Assembly (NCBI GenBank): GCA_040902535.1 | Contig: JBBDXD010000017.1 | Coordinates: 49,392-86,749 of the forward strand | DNA from: Dehalococcoidia bacterium | GTDB taxonomy: Bacteria; Chloroflexota; Dehalococcoidia; DSTF01; JACRBR01 | DNA length: 37,358 nucleotides | Direction: 5' to 3' | In this document: in pieces, positions 14,847 through 24,214 of the stretch | How positions within the stretch are numbered: position 1 is the first letter of the stretch | Layout: each line of letters begins with the position of its first letter | Notes under the pieces: generated by a model | Databases searched by the model: none | What the model was told of the DNA's origin: nothing | Seen by the model: the letters and a program-made list of their open reading frames with translations, nothing else | Translations under genes and position numbers: made by a program

Positions 14847-15359
14847 GTGAGCAGGTCGTTGCTCGACGATGCGTTTGCCCATCATGTTTGGGCGACACTG
14901 CGGCTGATCGATGCGTGCCTCGCGCTCAGTCCTGCGCAGTTGGAGGCCGCAGTCCCTGCGACGGAGCGCTCGATTCTCGCGACGATGCGCCACGTTATCG
15001 GGGGCGACTCCTTCGACCTCTTCGTCGCGAGTGGTGAGCGCGGCTCCTTCATCAGGGCGGACCGGATGGGGCTTGCGCAGCTCAGGGCTGCGATGGAGGA
15101 CATCGGCACCGGATGGTCGCGACTTCTCGACGAGGGCATCGATGCGGACGCCGTGCTTCGTGAGGTCGACCCTGACGACGGGTTCCAAAGACACGCTCCG
15201 ATGGGCATCCGTTTGGCGCAGACGCTGCAACACGGGACCGACCATCGAAGCCAGATCTGCACCGCGCTCACGACGCTCGGCGTGGAAGCGCCGGCCGTTG
15301 ACGTGTTTAGCTTCGGCGTGCAGGATGGCCGCGTCGTCGAGGTGCCAGCGCCAACCTGA
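14847..15359 (+). CDS. DinB-like metal-binding four-helix protein
   Basis: 170-residue protein of the DinB/YfiT-like superfamily: helical bundles binding a divalent metal with three histidines, several of which are thiol-dependent S-transferases. The N-terminal helix starts LLDDAFAHHVWATLRLID with candidate His ligands. The second and third are in TLQHGTDHRSQICTAL near residues 130-140, a hallmark of the family. Typical family segments ATMRHVIGGDSFDL and DGFQRHAPMGIRLAQ are also present. Start choice is uncertain: GTG at 14847 gives the usual N-terminus, TTG at 14832 would add five residues, and neither has a strong Shine-Dalgarno sequence. Substrate unknown. Confidence 0.8.
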   Translation: MSRSLLDDAFAHHVWATLRLIDACLALSPAQLEAAVPATERSILATMRHVIGGDSFDLFVASGERGSFIRADRMGLAQLRAAMEDIGTGWSRLLDEGIDADAVLREVDPDDGFQRHAPMGIRLAQTLQHGTDHRSQICTALTTLGVEAPAVDVFSFGVQDGRVVEVPAPT

Positions 15360-15541
15360 CCATTTCGCCGATCGTTAACTCGTGGAGCCGAACGCCGAAC
15401 ACGGTTGTGGATGTGTCCGGCTTCGATTCGCGAGACACGCATCAATCCGACAAGACGTTTGCCCCGCACGGGCCGGCCAGGGCGACGAGGGCGCGTCCAG
15501 GCCTCTCCAATGGCGGTACGCTTCCGGCGGAGGTGGCTGCC

Positions 15542-16929
<1,388 letters not shown>

Positions 16930-16930
<1 letters not shown>

Positions 16931-16964
16931 TCGCCTGGTCGCTGGTGGCTGGTCGCTGGTCGTT
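16930..16964. repeat. Degenerate heptamer tandem array (5 x 7 bp) at the lyase stop codon
   Basis: GTCGCCT, GGTCGCT, GGTGGCT, GGTCGCT, GGTCGTT, then a decaying GGTTGAC. The first unit starts with the last base of the TAG stop. Confidence 0.85.
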
Positions 16965-17014
16965 GGTTGACCATGGTTGGTGGTTTGACCTGACGCTTTG
17001 GTGGGTTATGCGCC

Positions 17015-17035
17015 GCGCGGGCTTTCAGCCCGCGC
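17015..17035. repeat. Perfect 9-bp hairpin GCGCGGGCT-TTC-AGCCCGCGC
   Basis: Strong GC-rich palindrome with a three-base loop in the 16931-17192 gap. From memory, GCGGGCTTTCAGCCCGC-type palindromes recur between genes in many bacteria. There is no T-run, so it is not a classical terminator. Confidence 0.75.
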
Positions 17036-17063
17036 TCGGTAGGAGGACACGTGCGTTGCAAGA

Positions 17064-17091
17064 CGGGATTCTTCGCTTCGCTCAGAATGAC
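17064..17091 (+). repeat. REP-like hairpin repeat, copy 2
   Basis: CGGGATTCTTCGCTTCGCTC followed by AGAATGAC. Same family as copies at 4932-4962 and in 24215-24652. Confidence 0.75.
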
Positions 17092-17192
17092 GTTCATATC
17101 TGCCGCTCCGCTCTGAGCAGATCCCGTGACTGCAGATCGGATCTCGGCCGCAGGGTCGTGCGTAGTGAAACCGCGCCAGCTACAGTTCCGCG

Positions 17193-17660
17193 ATGGCTGC
17201 TTACTACACGTCGCAGGAATACGACGCGCCTTCGTCGTTCATCTGGACGGTGCTGACGGATTTCGGCTCGTGGCCGGAGTGGTTCCCCAACCTCAGCGAA
17301 CTGCGATTCAACGCGGACGATCCGCGCGACGGCATGGAACTCGTCGGCATCGGCGAGCGGCCGGACGAGTGGACGCGCTGGCAGATCTCGCGGTTTGCCG
17401 CGCCTTCGCTGCTGAGGTGCGAGCACGTTGACTCGAACGTTCCGTTGTCGCGCGGCGTGGCTGCGGCCTACCTGTTGTTTGAACTTGCGGACGACGAGGA
17501 AGGCTGCCGGCTGGACCTCGAGATCGGCGCACAGGGGCAGGGGATCATCGGCGACCTGGTGGTGGGCACGGGCCTCAACTTCGGTGCGCGCCGATTACTT
17601 CCCGAGATCATCGATGCATTCAACGGACACGTCGTGCGGCGCGCGTCCGCCGGGACGTGA
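17193..17660 (+). CDS. SRPBCC (START-like) family protein
   Basis: 155-residue protein of the helix-grip SRPBCC fold, which binds hydrophobic ligands or acts as cyclase/dehydrase. The N-terminal strand-helix SQEYDAPSSFIWTVLTDFGSWPEWFPNLSELRF is the family pattern (W-x-x-W-P before the first turn). The C-terminal amphipathic helix GARRLLPEIIDAFNGHV closes the cavity. No transmembrane or signal segment is seen. ATG at 17193 lacks a good Shine-Dalgarno sequence, so translation may be weak. Its stop overlaps the start of the next gene (GTGA), making it the probable first gene of the operon that runs to the VWA protein. Confidence 0.8.
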   Translation: MAAYYTSQEYDAPSSFIWTVLTDFGSWPEWFPNLSELRFNADDPRDGMELVGIGERPDEWTRWQISRFAAPSLLRCEHVDSNVPLSRGVAAAYLLFELADDEEGCRLDLEIGAQGQGIIGDLVVGTGLNFGARRLLPEIIDAFNGHVVRRASAGT

Positions 17661-18703
17661 CGTTGCGAACGGGGAAGATCCCCTCGTCGATGCTTGCGCA
17701 ACTCCTGCGCGGCATCCCGGCGGATCCGCGCGTGCTTGTCGGACCGGGCATCGGGCGCGATGCGGCGGTGATCGACATCGGCAACGGCCGCGTGCTCGTC
17801 GCGAAGACCGACCCGATCACGTTCGCGACGGAGCTGGCAGGTTGGTACGCAGTAAACGTCAATGCAAACGACATCGCGTGCATGGGCGCCGAGCCGCAAT
17901 GGATGCTGGCGACGGCGCTGCTGCCTGACGGCGTCGCCGACGCACTTCCTTCCGAGATATTCCGCCAGTTGCTGGACGCGTGCGAGAACCTCGGCGTCGC
18001 GCTGGTCGGCGGGCACACGGAGGTGACGATCGGGCTCGACCGCCCGATCGTGGTCGGCGCGATGTTCGGGGAGGCCGCGCGCGATGACATCGTGAGCGGG
18101 GACGGCATCGAAGACGGAGACGTCGTGATGATCACGAAGGGCATTGCCATCGAGGGCACGGCGCTACTCGCCCGCGAGTCGGCTGATGCGTTGGCGATGC
18201 GCGGCGTGGACGCACGGACGATCGAGCGGGCGCGGGACATGCTGTTCGCACCCGGAATCAGCGTCGTCGAGGATGCGCGTGCGGTGCGCCGCGCTGCGAA
18301 GCCGCGACTGATGCACGATCCGACGGAGGGAGGCCTGGCGACGGCGCTCTACGAGATGGCGGAGGCGGCGGAACGGACGATTCGCATCGACCTGGAGGCC
18401 GTACCGATATTTGAGGACACGCGCGCAATCTGCGGCGCCCTTGGACTCGACCCGATGGGGCTGCTGTCATCGGGGGCGCTGCTGGCGATCATCGGACGCG
18501 AGCATGTCGCGGCTGTGACGTCGGAACTGGCGCGGGTTACGATCGATGGAAGAATCATCGGCACGGTCGAACGGGGAGACGCGAGGGTTATAATGGGTGC
18601 CGAGGAATCAGCTTCGCCTCTGCCCACGTTTGACCGCGACGAACTGGCGCGGTTCTATGATGTCGTCGAGACGGACCGAGAGAGAGTACCCCGGAAGGAA
18701 TAG
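17657..18703 (+). CDS. PurM/HypE-like (AIR synthase-related) protein
   Basis: 348-residue two-domain protein of the AIR synthase family (PurM, HypE, SelD, ThiL), whose members use ATP to activate a substrate. The N-terminal ATP-binding half has GPGIGRDAAVIDIG and KTDPITFATELAGWYAVNVNANDIACMGAEPQWM, in which acidic and Asn residues would hold Mg-ATP. The C-terminal half has LMHDPTEGGLATALYEMAEAAE and DPMGLLSSGALL, closest to HypE. HypE's C-terminal cysteine tail is absent (it ends ERVPRKE), and no hydrogenase genes are nearby. I therefore do not call it hypE. It starts with GTG overlapping the SRPBCC stop and ends 4 bp before the AAA+ gene. Confidence 0.85.
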   Translation: MTLRTGKIPSSMLAQLLRGIPADPRVLVGPGIGRDAAVIDIGNGRVLVAKTDPITFATELAGWYAVNVNANDIACMGAEPQWMLATALLPDGVADALPSEIFRQLLDACENLGVALVGGHTEVTIGLDRPIVVGAMFGEAARDDIVSGDGIEDGDVVMITKGIAIEGTALLARESADALAMRGVDARTIERARDMLFAPGISVVEDARAVRRAAKPRLMHDPTEGGLATALYEMAEAAERTIRIDLEAVPIFEDTRAICGALGLDPMGLLSSGALLAIIGREHVAAVTSELARVTIDGRIIGTVERGDARVIMGAEESASPLPTFDRDELARFYDVVETDRERVPRKE

Positions 18704-18707
18704 GTGT

Positions 18708-20111
18708 ATGACGTCCGAAGGCCAAGCACGGACACTCGGCGAACTCAAGCAGTCGGGGTACCGCCCGCTCAGCGTCAAAGAGGAGATGCGCAACAACCTG
18801 ATCACGCGCATCCGCAACGGCGCGCAGATGTTCGACGGCATCTACGGGTACGAAGAGTCGGTGGTGCCGCAACTCGAGAACGCGATCCTCTCGGGGCAGG
18901 ACATTATCTTCCTGGGCGAGCGCGGACAGGCGAAGTCGCGCATCATCCGCAACCTTGTGAACCTGCTCGATGAAGCGATGCCGATCATCGCAGGGAGCGA
19001 ACTGAACGAGAGCCCGTTCGAGCCGATCACAAACGCCAGTCGCGGACGGATCGAGCAGGAGGGCGACAACCTTGAGATCGAGTGGATCGGCCGCGACCGC
19101 CGGTACGGTGAGAAGCTCGCGACGCCGGATATCACGATCGCGGACCTGATCGGCGAAGTCGACCCGATCAAGGTCGCCGAAGGACGCTACCTGGCGGACG
19201 AGTTGACGATTCACTACGGGCTGATCCCGCGCACGAACCGCGGCATCTTCTGCATCAACGAGTTGCCGGACTTGGCGGAGCGCATCCAGGTCGGACTGCT
19301 GAACATCATGGAAGAGCGCGACGTGCAGATCCGCGGCTATCACATCCGCATGCCGCTCGACGTGCTTGTTGTCGCTACGGCGAACCCGGAGGACTACACG
19401 AACCGGGGTCGCATCATCACGCCGCTGAAGGACCGCTACGGCGCGCAGATCCGGACGCACTACCCGCGCAACGTCGAGCACGAGATCGACATCATGGAGC
19501 AGGAGAGCTCGGCATTCGAGGATGCGGATTACAAGGTCAGCGTCCCGCACTACATGAAGGAGATCGTCGCGGAGATCACGCGACTCGCCCGCCGCAGCCC
19601 CGACGTGAACCAGCGGTCCGGCGTATCGGTGCGCGCTTCGATCGCGGACTACGAGAGCCTGCTGGCGAACGCGATGCGGCGCAGCATCCGTCTTGGCGAG
19701 AACGACGTGGTGCCGCGGGTGAGCGACCTGCCGTTCGTCATCCCGACGATCAGCGGCAAGGTCGAATTTGAGACGGTCGAAGACGGCAAGGAAGAACAGA
19801 TCATCGAGAAGCTGATCCAGGGGGCGGTGGTGGCGGTGTTCAACCGCTACTTCAACGTCGTCGACCTGGAGGACGTGGTGACGCGCTTCAAGGCGGGGCT
19901 TTCGGCGGAAGTGAGCGACGGCATGAGTTCCGTGCAGTACGTCGAGCTGATGAAGTCGATCGACGGGCTCGCCAAGGCTGTTGCGAAGCTCGATACGGGC
20001 GAGAATCCGGCGCTGGTTGCGAGCGCGATGGAGTTCGTGCTGGAGGGGCTGCACCTGAACAAGCGCCTGAACAAGGATCGCATCGGCGGGCGCGTGCAGT
20101 ACCGTGGGTAA
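18708..20111 (+). CDS. ChlI/MoxR-type AAA+ ATPase
   Basis: 467-residue AAA+ protein related to magnesium chelatase subunit I and MoxR ATPases, which remodel or insert metals into partner proteins with a VWA protein. Walker A is GERGQAKS (70-77), with Ala in place of the third Gly. Walker B is GIFCINEL (179-186), with Asn before the catalytic Glu where Asp is usual. The ChlI-type insert PDITIADLIGEVDPIKVAEGR and the segment LAERIQVGLLNIMEERDVQIRG are clear. Sensor 1 is in VVATANPEDYTNRGRIITPLKDR. ATG at 18708 has GGAAGGA upstream and starts four bases after the PurM-like stop. Its VWA partner is three genes later. Confidence 0.92.
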   Translation: MTSEGQARTLGELKQSGYRPLSVKEEMRNNLITRIRNGAQMFDGIYGYEESVVPQLENAILSGQDIIFLGERGQAKSRIIRNLVNLLDEAMPIIAGSELNESPFEPITNASRGRIEQEGDNLEIEWIGRDRRYGEKLATPDITIADLIGEVDPIKVAEGRYLADELTIHYGLIPRTNRGIFCINELPDLAERIQVGLLNIMEERDVQIRGYHIRMPLDVLVVATANPEDYTNRGRIITPLKDRYGAQIRTHYPRNVEHEIDIMEQESSAFEDADYKVSVPHYMKEIVAEITRLARRSPDVNQRSGVSVRASIADYESLLANAMRRSIRLGENDVVPRVSDLPFVIPTISGKVEFETVEDGKEEQIIEKLIQGAVVAVFNRYFNVVDLEDVVTRFKAGLSAEVSDGMSSVQYVELMKSIDGLAKAVAKLDTGENPALVASAMEFVLEGLHLNKRLNKDRIGGRVQYRG

Positions 20112-20114
20112 GAA

Positions 20115-20456
20115 ATGAGTGAGGACGTCTTCACGTATTTTGCTCGCGACGGACAATCCGAGGTAGTGCACGGTTCGCTCGAAGGGCGTGGTCGCATCTG
20201 GGTTCGCGGCGAGTACCAGGGCAACGATGTTCCTAGCCCGCTGAACGTGCGAGTCGGAGACTCCGGCATCAAGGCATGGATGGTTATTTTGTGGCTTAAC
20301 GTCAGCGAGCAGGGGAACCGCGAGAAGCTGCTGCGCGACTTCGAGAGCGTCCTGACTCGAGAGGATCTTGAGAACGCTCTGTGGTTCTATGAGAATAGCC
20401 CGATGGCTAAGGAGTCAATCGATCAGCGCATAGGGGAGGAGCTGCAACCCGCCTAG
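20115..20456 (+). CDS. DUF433-like protein, possible antitoxin partner
   Basis: 113-residue soluble protein. The second half, GIKAWMVILWLNVSEQGNREKLLRDFESVLTREDLENALWFYENSP, has the DUF433 pattern: a short DNA-binding-like helix region, then a helix with LTREDLENALWFYE. The first half replaces the usual GTRIPV part with a divergent strand segment. DUF433 proteins usually sit directly upstream of DUF5615 PIN-like proteins, as here, and are thought to act as antitoxins. It starts 4 bp after the AAA+ stop. Codon use is less GC-biased than in its neighbours, suggesting later arrival. The domain call is by pattern only. Confidence 0.6.
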   Translation: MSEDVFTYFARDGQSEVVHGSLEGRGRIWVRGEYQGNDVPSPLNVRVGDSGIKAWMVILWLNVSEQGNREKLLRDFESVLTREDLENALWFYENSPMAKESIDQRIGEELQPA

Positions 20457-20461
20457 GGTTC

Positions 20462-20866
20462 ATGGCTCGCCTGTACATCGATGAGAACGTAGGCAATTTT
20501 GCATCGCCGCTTCGGGCACAGGGCCTCGATGTGCTTTCGGTGGTAGAGGACAGCAACCGTAGGAGTCGCACCGATGCCTGGCATTTTCGCGAGGCCGTCG
20601 ATCAACGACGAATTCTAATCACGTTCAACCGGCGCGACTTCGATTACCTCCATAAGCTGTGGACGACGCTCCATGCCTTGCGGCTCGTCGATGAACCGCA
20701 TCCGGGCATCCTGACCGCGACACCGGCACGAAACCTTACTCCAGAAACTTGGTTACCGAACTTGATAGATAGACTCGGATCTGACGTCATTCCCGGCCGC
20801 CTGTTACGATGGAATCCTGGCAGCGGTAAGTGGCAAACGGATCAAAGGCGATCTGAAGACGCCTGA
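20462..20866 (+). CDS. DUF5615 PIN-like protein, possible toxin nuclease
   Basis: 134-residue protein. MARLYIDENVGNFASPLRAQGLDVLSVVED is the DUF5615/Mut7-C PIN-like start, with a conserved acidic pair (DEN). RSRTDAWHFREAVDQRRILITFNRRDFDYL holds the later acidic residue (D in RRDF) expected of a PIN-type metal site. The family is regarded as predicted RNase toxins paired with DUF433 proteins. It starts 5 bp after the upstream partner and ends 17 bp before the VWA gene, so the pair sits inside the AAA+/VWA operon without apparently breaking it. Codon use is less GC-rich than the flanking genes. Confidence 0.75.
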   Translation: MARLYIDENVGNFASPLRAQGLDVLSVVEDSNRRSRTDAWHFREAVDQRRILITFNRRDFDYLHKLWTTLHALRLVDEPHPGILTATPARNLTPETWLPNLIDRLGSDVIPGRLLRWNPGSGKWQTDQRRSEDA

Positions 20867-20883
20867 CCCCGGAGGACGCGCAT

Positions 20884-23112
20884 ATGGTCGCCTGGCGATA
20901 CAGCGAATGGGACGGCACGCAGGAGATTCCGCCGCTCGATCCGGACGACGTGCTGGAAGCGCTCACCGACGACCTAATGAACTTCGGGGACCTGCAACAC
21001 GCCATGCGCAACCTGCTCCAGCGCGGCATGCGCGATAACACCGGCAACCGGCTGCAGGGCTTGCGCGATCTGCTGCAGCAACTTCGCCAGCAGCGGCGCA
21101 ATACGCTGGACCGCTTCAATCTCTCGTCGGTGATGGACGACATCAAGCGGCAGCTCGACGAGTTGCTCGACATGGAGCGCAACACGATCGACCGGCGGCT
21201 GCAAGAGGCGACCGGCGACCAGCCGCCCTCGGATGACGCATCGTCACAGCCGCAGGGAGGCCAGCAGCCTTCCGGAGAGCAGAGCGGTCAGCCGCAAGGT
21301 GGTCAGCCGCAGTCGGGCCAGGCGCAGAGCGGACAACAGCAGCAGGGCACGCCGGGCCAGCCTTCGATGTCGGGCGCGCAGGGTTCGCAGCAGGGCGGCC
21401 AGCCGGGTGAAGGCGGACCGTCGCAGTCGGGGCAGCAGGGCGGCGACCAGGACCAGTTCGCGAAGATGCTGGAGAACATCGCGAACCGCAAGAAGAACTT
21501 CCTCTCCAATCTGCCCCAGGACATGCCGGGCGCAGTGAAGGAACTCCAGAACTACGAGTTCATGGATCCGGAAGCGCAGCACAAGTTCAACGAGTTGATG
21601 GAGTCGTTGAAGAAGGCGATGACGGAGACCTTCTTCAAGGACATGTACAACCAGATCGCGAACATGTCGCCGGAAGACATGGCGCGCATGAAGCAGATGG
21701 TCAAGGACCTCAACCAGATGCTCAGCGACCGGCTGGCGGGCGGGGAGCCGGACTTCGACGGGTTCATGCAGAAGTACGGCGATCTGTTCGGGCCGAATCC
21801 GCCGCAGTCGCTGGATGAACTCGTGGCGCAAATGCAGTCGCAGATCTCGCAGATGCAGAACCTGCTCGATAGCTTGCCGGGCGACATGCGCCAGCAGTTG
21901 CAGGAGTTGCTTTCCGATAAGGTCGGCGATCCGGAGCTGCAGTCGGAGCTTTCGGAGCTGGCGTCCAATTTGGAGTTCCTGTCGCCGATGCGCGACATGC
22001 GCAATCAATATCCGTTCCGCGGCGACGAGGAGATCGATCTCAACCAGGCGATGCGGCTGATGGACGAGATGCAGTCGATGGACGACCTGGAGCGTCAGCT
22101 CGAGCGCACGCAATACGGCGGCGACATCGACGACATTGACGAGGAGAAGCTGCGCGAGCTGCTCGGGGAAGAAGCGTCGGAGACGCTCGACCAGCTGAAG
22201 AAGTTCCTGGAGATCCTGGAGCAGTCCGGCTACATCCGTCGCAAGGGCAACAACTGGGAATTGACGCCGCGCGGCACGCGCAAAATCGGCCAGAAGGCGC
22301 TCGGCGAGATCTACTCGCAGCTCAAGCAGGATTCGTTCGGCAAGCACGCCGTGCGAGACAATGGCCGTGGCGGCGAGCGCGCCGACGATACGAAGAAGTA
22401 CGAGTTCGGCGACCCGTTCCACCTGGCGCTCGACAAGACGATCATGAATTCGCTGCGCCGCGAGGGGCCTTCGCTGCCGGTGCGGCTCGACAAGGACGAC
22501 TTCGAGGTCTACCGCTCGGAACAGCTGACGCAGACGGCGACCGTGATGATGGTAGACCTCTCGTGGTCGATGGCGCTGCGCGGCTCGTTCCAGGCGGCAA
22601 AGAAAGTAGCACTGGCGCTGAACAATCTGATCCGCAGCCAGTTCAGCCGCGACAGCCTGTACATCATCGGGTTTTCGGCGTACGCGCGAGAGCTGCAGGC
22701 GGAGCAATTGCCGTACGTGCGCTGGGACGAGTCGGTGCTGGGTACGAACATGCACCATGCGCTGATGCTGGCGCAGAACCTGCTTGCCAAGCACAAGAAC
22801 GGCACGCGGCAGATCATCATGATCTCCGACGGTGAGCCGACGGCGCACCTCGAGCGCGGACGTTCGTACTTCGCGTATCCGCCGAGCCCGATCACGATCC
22901 GCGAGACGCTGAAGGAAGTGAAGCGGGCGACGCAGAAGGGCATCACGATCAACACGTTCATGCTCGACAGGAACTACTACCTGAAGGAGTTCGTGAACCA
23001 GGTCGCGAAGATCAACAAGGGGCGCGTCTTCTACACGACTCCGGACAAGCTCGGGCAGTACATCCTGGTCGACTACGTGCAGAACAAGCGCAAGAACGTC
23101 AAGGGGACGTAG
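20884..23112 (+). CDS. VWA-domain partner of the ChlI/MoxR ATPase
   Basis: 742-residue protein. Residues 1-110 are helical. Residues about 116-190 are a low-complexity Gln/Gly/Pro/Ser linker (QPQGGQQPSG-type). A long acidic helical region runs to about 530 and includes a winged-helix-like segment LEILEQSGYIRRKGNNWELTPRGTRKIG. The C-terminal von Willebrand A domain has an intact MIDAS: Asp558-x-Ser560-x-Ser562 in VDLSWSMAL, Thr621 in GTNMHHAL and Asp649 in ISDGEPT. ChlD-like or NorD-like partnership with the AAA+ protein is expected. From memory, Mycobacterium tuberculosis Rv0958-Rv0959 is such a pair. ATG has GGAGG upstream. A second copy of its last 22 codons or so lies at 24081. Confidence 0.9.
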   Translation: MVAWRYSEWDGTQEIPPLDPDDVLEALTDDLMNFGDLQHAMRNLLQRGMRDNTGNRLQGLRDLLQQLRQQRRNTLDRFNLSSVMDDIKRQLDELLDMERNTIDRRLQEATGDQPPSDDASSQPQGGQQPSGEQSGQPQGGQPQSGQAQSGQQQQGTPGQPSMSGAQGSQQGGQPGEGGPSQSGQQGGDQDQFAKMLENIANRKKNFLSNLPQDMPGAVKELQNYEFMDPEAQHKFNELMESLKKAMTETFFKDMYNQIANMSPEDMARMKQMVKDLNQMLSDRLAGGEPDFDGFMQKYGDLFGPNPPQSLDELVAQMQSQISQMQNLLDSLPGDMRQQLQELLSDKVGDPELQSELSELASNLEFLSPMRDMRNQYPFRGDEEIDLNQAMRLMDEMQSMDDLERQLERTQYGGDIDDIDEEKLRELLGEEASETLDQLKKFLEILEQSGYIRRKGNNWELTPRGTRKIGQKALGEIYSQLKQDSFGKHAVRDNGRGGERADDTKKYEFGDPFHLALDKTIMNSLRREGPSLPVRLDKDDFEVYRSEQLTQTATVMMVDLSWSMALRGSFQAAKKVALALNNLIRSQFSRDSLYIIGFSAYARELQAEQLPYVRWDESVLGTNMHHALMLAQNLLAKHKNGTRQIIMISDGEPTAHLERGRSYFAYPPSPITIRETLKEVKRATQKGITINTFMLDRNYYLKEFVNQVAKINKGRVFYTTPDKLGQYILVDYVQNKRKNVKGT

Positions 23113-23127
23113 GCGCGCGCTGCGCGC
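23113..23127 (+). terminator. Hairpin directly after the VWA stop
   Basis: GCGCGC-GCT-GCGCGC begins one base after the TAG, followed by GGACTGTTTCAGTTTTCAG, which is T-rich but not a clean T-run. It is a possible weak terminator. A hairpin of different sequence occupies the same position after the duplicated VWA tail. Confidence 0.45.
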
Positions 23128-23132
23128 GGACT

Positions 23133-23160
23133 GTTTCAGTTTTCAGTTGTAAGTTGTAAG
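23133..23160. repeat. Degenerate heptamer tandem array (4 x 7 bp) after the VWA gene
   Basis: GTTTCAG, TTTTCAG, TTGTAAG, TTGTAAG, beginning 20 bp after the VWA stop codon. Confidence 0.8.
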
Positions 23161-23195
23161 TGGCGCCGGCGGAAGGCCTGTTCGGTGATGCAGGT

Positions 23196-23978
23196 ATGTG
23201 GGTTTTCATCGAACGGATCGGCGATCTCTACGTCGGCGTCGCCCATGACGAGGCGGGCCGCGAGCTATTGGAGATCACCACACCAGTCACGGACTCCGAG
23301 ATCCACGCACAGTTCGCGGCATTGGCAGACTACGGAGACTGCACTGACGTCGACTTGGCTCTCTACGATGCCGACGAGGCACTTAATAGCGGGCAAGAAG
23401 CCCAACGCGAATTCTTCCATTTGCTCCGCGTGCGAGCCATGGCCGGCCTGTCTTCCCCGTCGGACTGCGCGTACGTGGTGGATCAGGTACGCGATCCCGA
23501 CTCCAGGCACGACATCCGATTTCTTCTTTGGACACTCGCCTACATGGGCTCGCAATACGAGGATGTCGTCGCGCCGTTTCTCGATCACGCAAACACAGTC
23601 GAAGAAGCCGAGTACGCAATGGACGCCCTCCTCCAAATGGGGCTTCTCGACAAGTACGTCGACCGCCTTATCGAATGGATGCACGGGCACCGGGTTTTCC
23701 CGAACACCATGGCATCGGAACAACGACCTGCGGCATGGCCGCAAACGCCTTCAGGAAGAGCCAGAACCCGAAGATACTTCAGGCGCTAATACGCGTCCAG
23801 GGACACTACCGAACGATGGGCGTCGCGCGAACACGCGCTCGGTTGCCTGGCCATCGCAATCGATGTTGAGAATGCGCCAGTGGGCGAACGCCTTCCGCCG
23901 CATCACCCTTACTTCACTCTGCTACTTCAGAAGGCAAAGGTTCTTTTGGAGAATCTTCACACCGGATGACGACGGGGC
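23196..23978 (+). pseudogene. Frame-disrupted gene of unknown function
   Basis: An ORF starts MWVFIERIGDLYVGVAHDEA and stays in frame to a TAA at 23787. Good coding sequence resumes in the same frame after that stop (about 23790-23978, ...RWASREHALGCLAIAIDVEN... to a TGA). Between about 23716 and 23790 the coding-like signal (GC-rich third positions) is in a different frame, reading AANAFRKSQNPKILQAL. The simplest reading is a gene with two compensating frameshifts, or two sequencing errors. The middle part (RHDIRFLLWTLAYMGSQYEDVVAPFL) is helical and HEAT-like; I cannot name a family. It lies between the two copies of the VWA 3' end. Confidence 0.55.
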
Positions 23979-24070
23979 CTTAGACTTCGCGGCGGCCTCG
24001 TCAGCGCATCTGCGCGCGGATCTCGCCCCTGGGGTATTCGGACGTGTGGACATTAACTTAGGAGTTGACC

Positions 24071-24150
24071 GACTCGACCGCGGACAAGCTGGGCAGTACA
24101 TCCTGGTCGACTACGTGCAGAACAAGCGGAAGAACGTCACGGGGAGGTGA
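24071..24150 (+). pseudogene. Duplicated 3' end of the VWA gene
   Basis: The core 24081-24145 repeats 23042-23107 with few differences: both encode GQYILVDYVQNKRKNV before a stop. The copy has lost one C in the CTCGGGCAG region, which shifts the frame upstream of the shared part, and nothing VWA-like precedes it. So it is a fragment, not a gene. Confidence 0.85.
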
Positions 24151-24168
24151 CGGCCGCTCGTGCGGCCG
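24151..24168 (+). terminator. Hairpin after the duplicated VWA tail
   Basis: CGGCCGC-TCGT-GCGGCCG starts at the base after the TGA. Same position as the hairpin after the intact VWA gene but a different sequence. No T-run. Confidence 0.45.
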
Positions 24169-24170
24169 AG

Positions 24171-24198
24171 TTGTCAGTTGCCAGTCGTCAGTTGAAAG
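24171..24198. repeat. Degenerate heptamer tandem array (4 x 7 bp) after the VWA-tail copy
   Basis: TTGTCAG, TTGCCAG, TCGTCAG, TTGAAAG. Same unit family as 23133-23160 and the same distance from its stop codon (20 bp). Confidence 0.85.
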
Positions 24199-24214
24199 TG
24201 CATCGTCGCGGCGA

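Noticed and set aside
17657-18703. HypE hydrogenase maturation protein
   Set aside because: Fold and motifs fit the family, but the C-terminal cysteine tail and any hydrogenase or hyp genes are absent.
21244-22848. 534-codon minus-strand reading frame opposite the VWA gene
   Set aside because: Translation is Leu/Arg/His-rich noise mirroring the Gln/Asp-rich VWA protein, which has an intact MIDAS on the plus strand.
18708-23112. AAA+/VWA pair as an anti-phage defence system
   Set aside because: Domain order and lengths fit the common ChlI/MoxR-VWA chaperone pair, and no nuclease, integrase or other defence gene is linked except the small TA-like pair.
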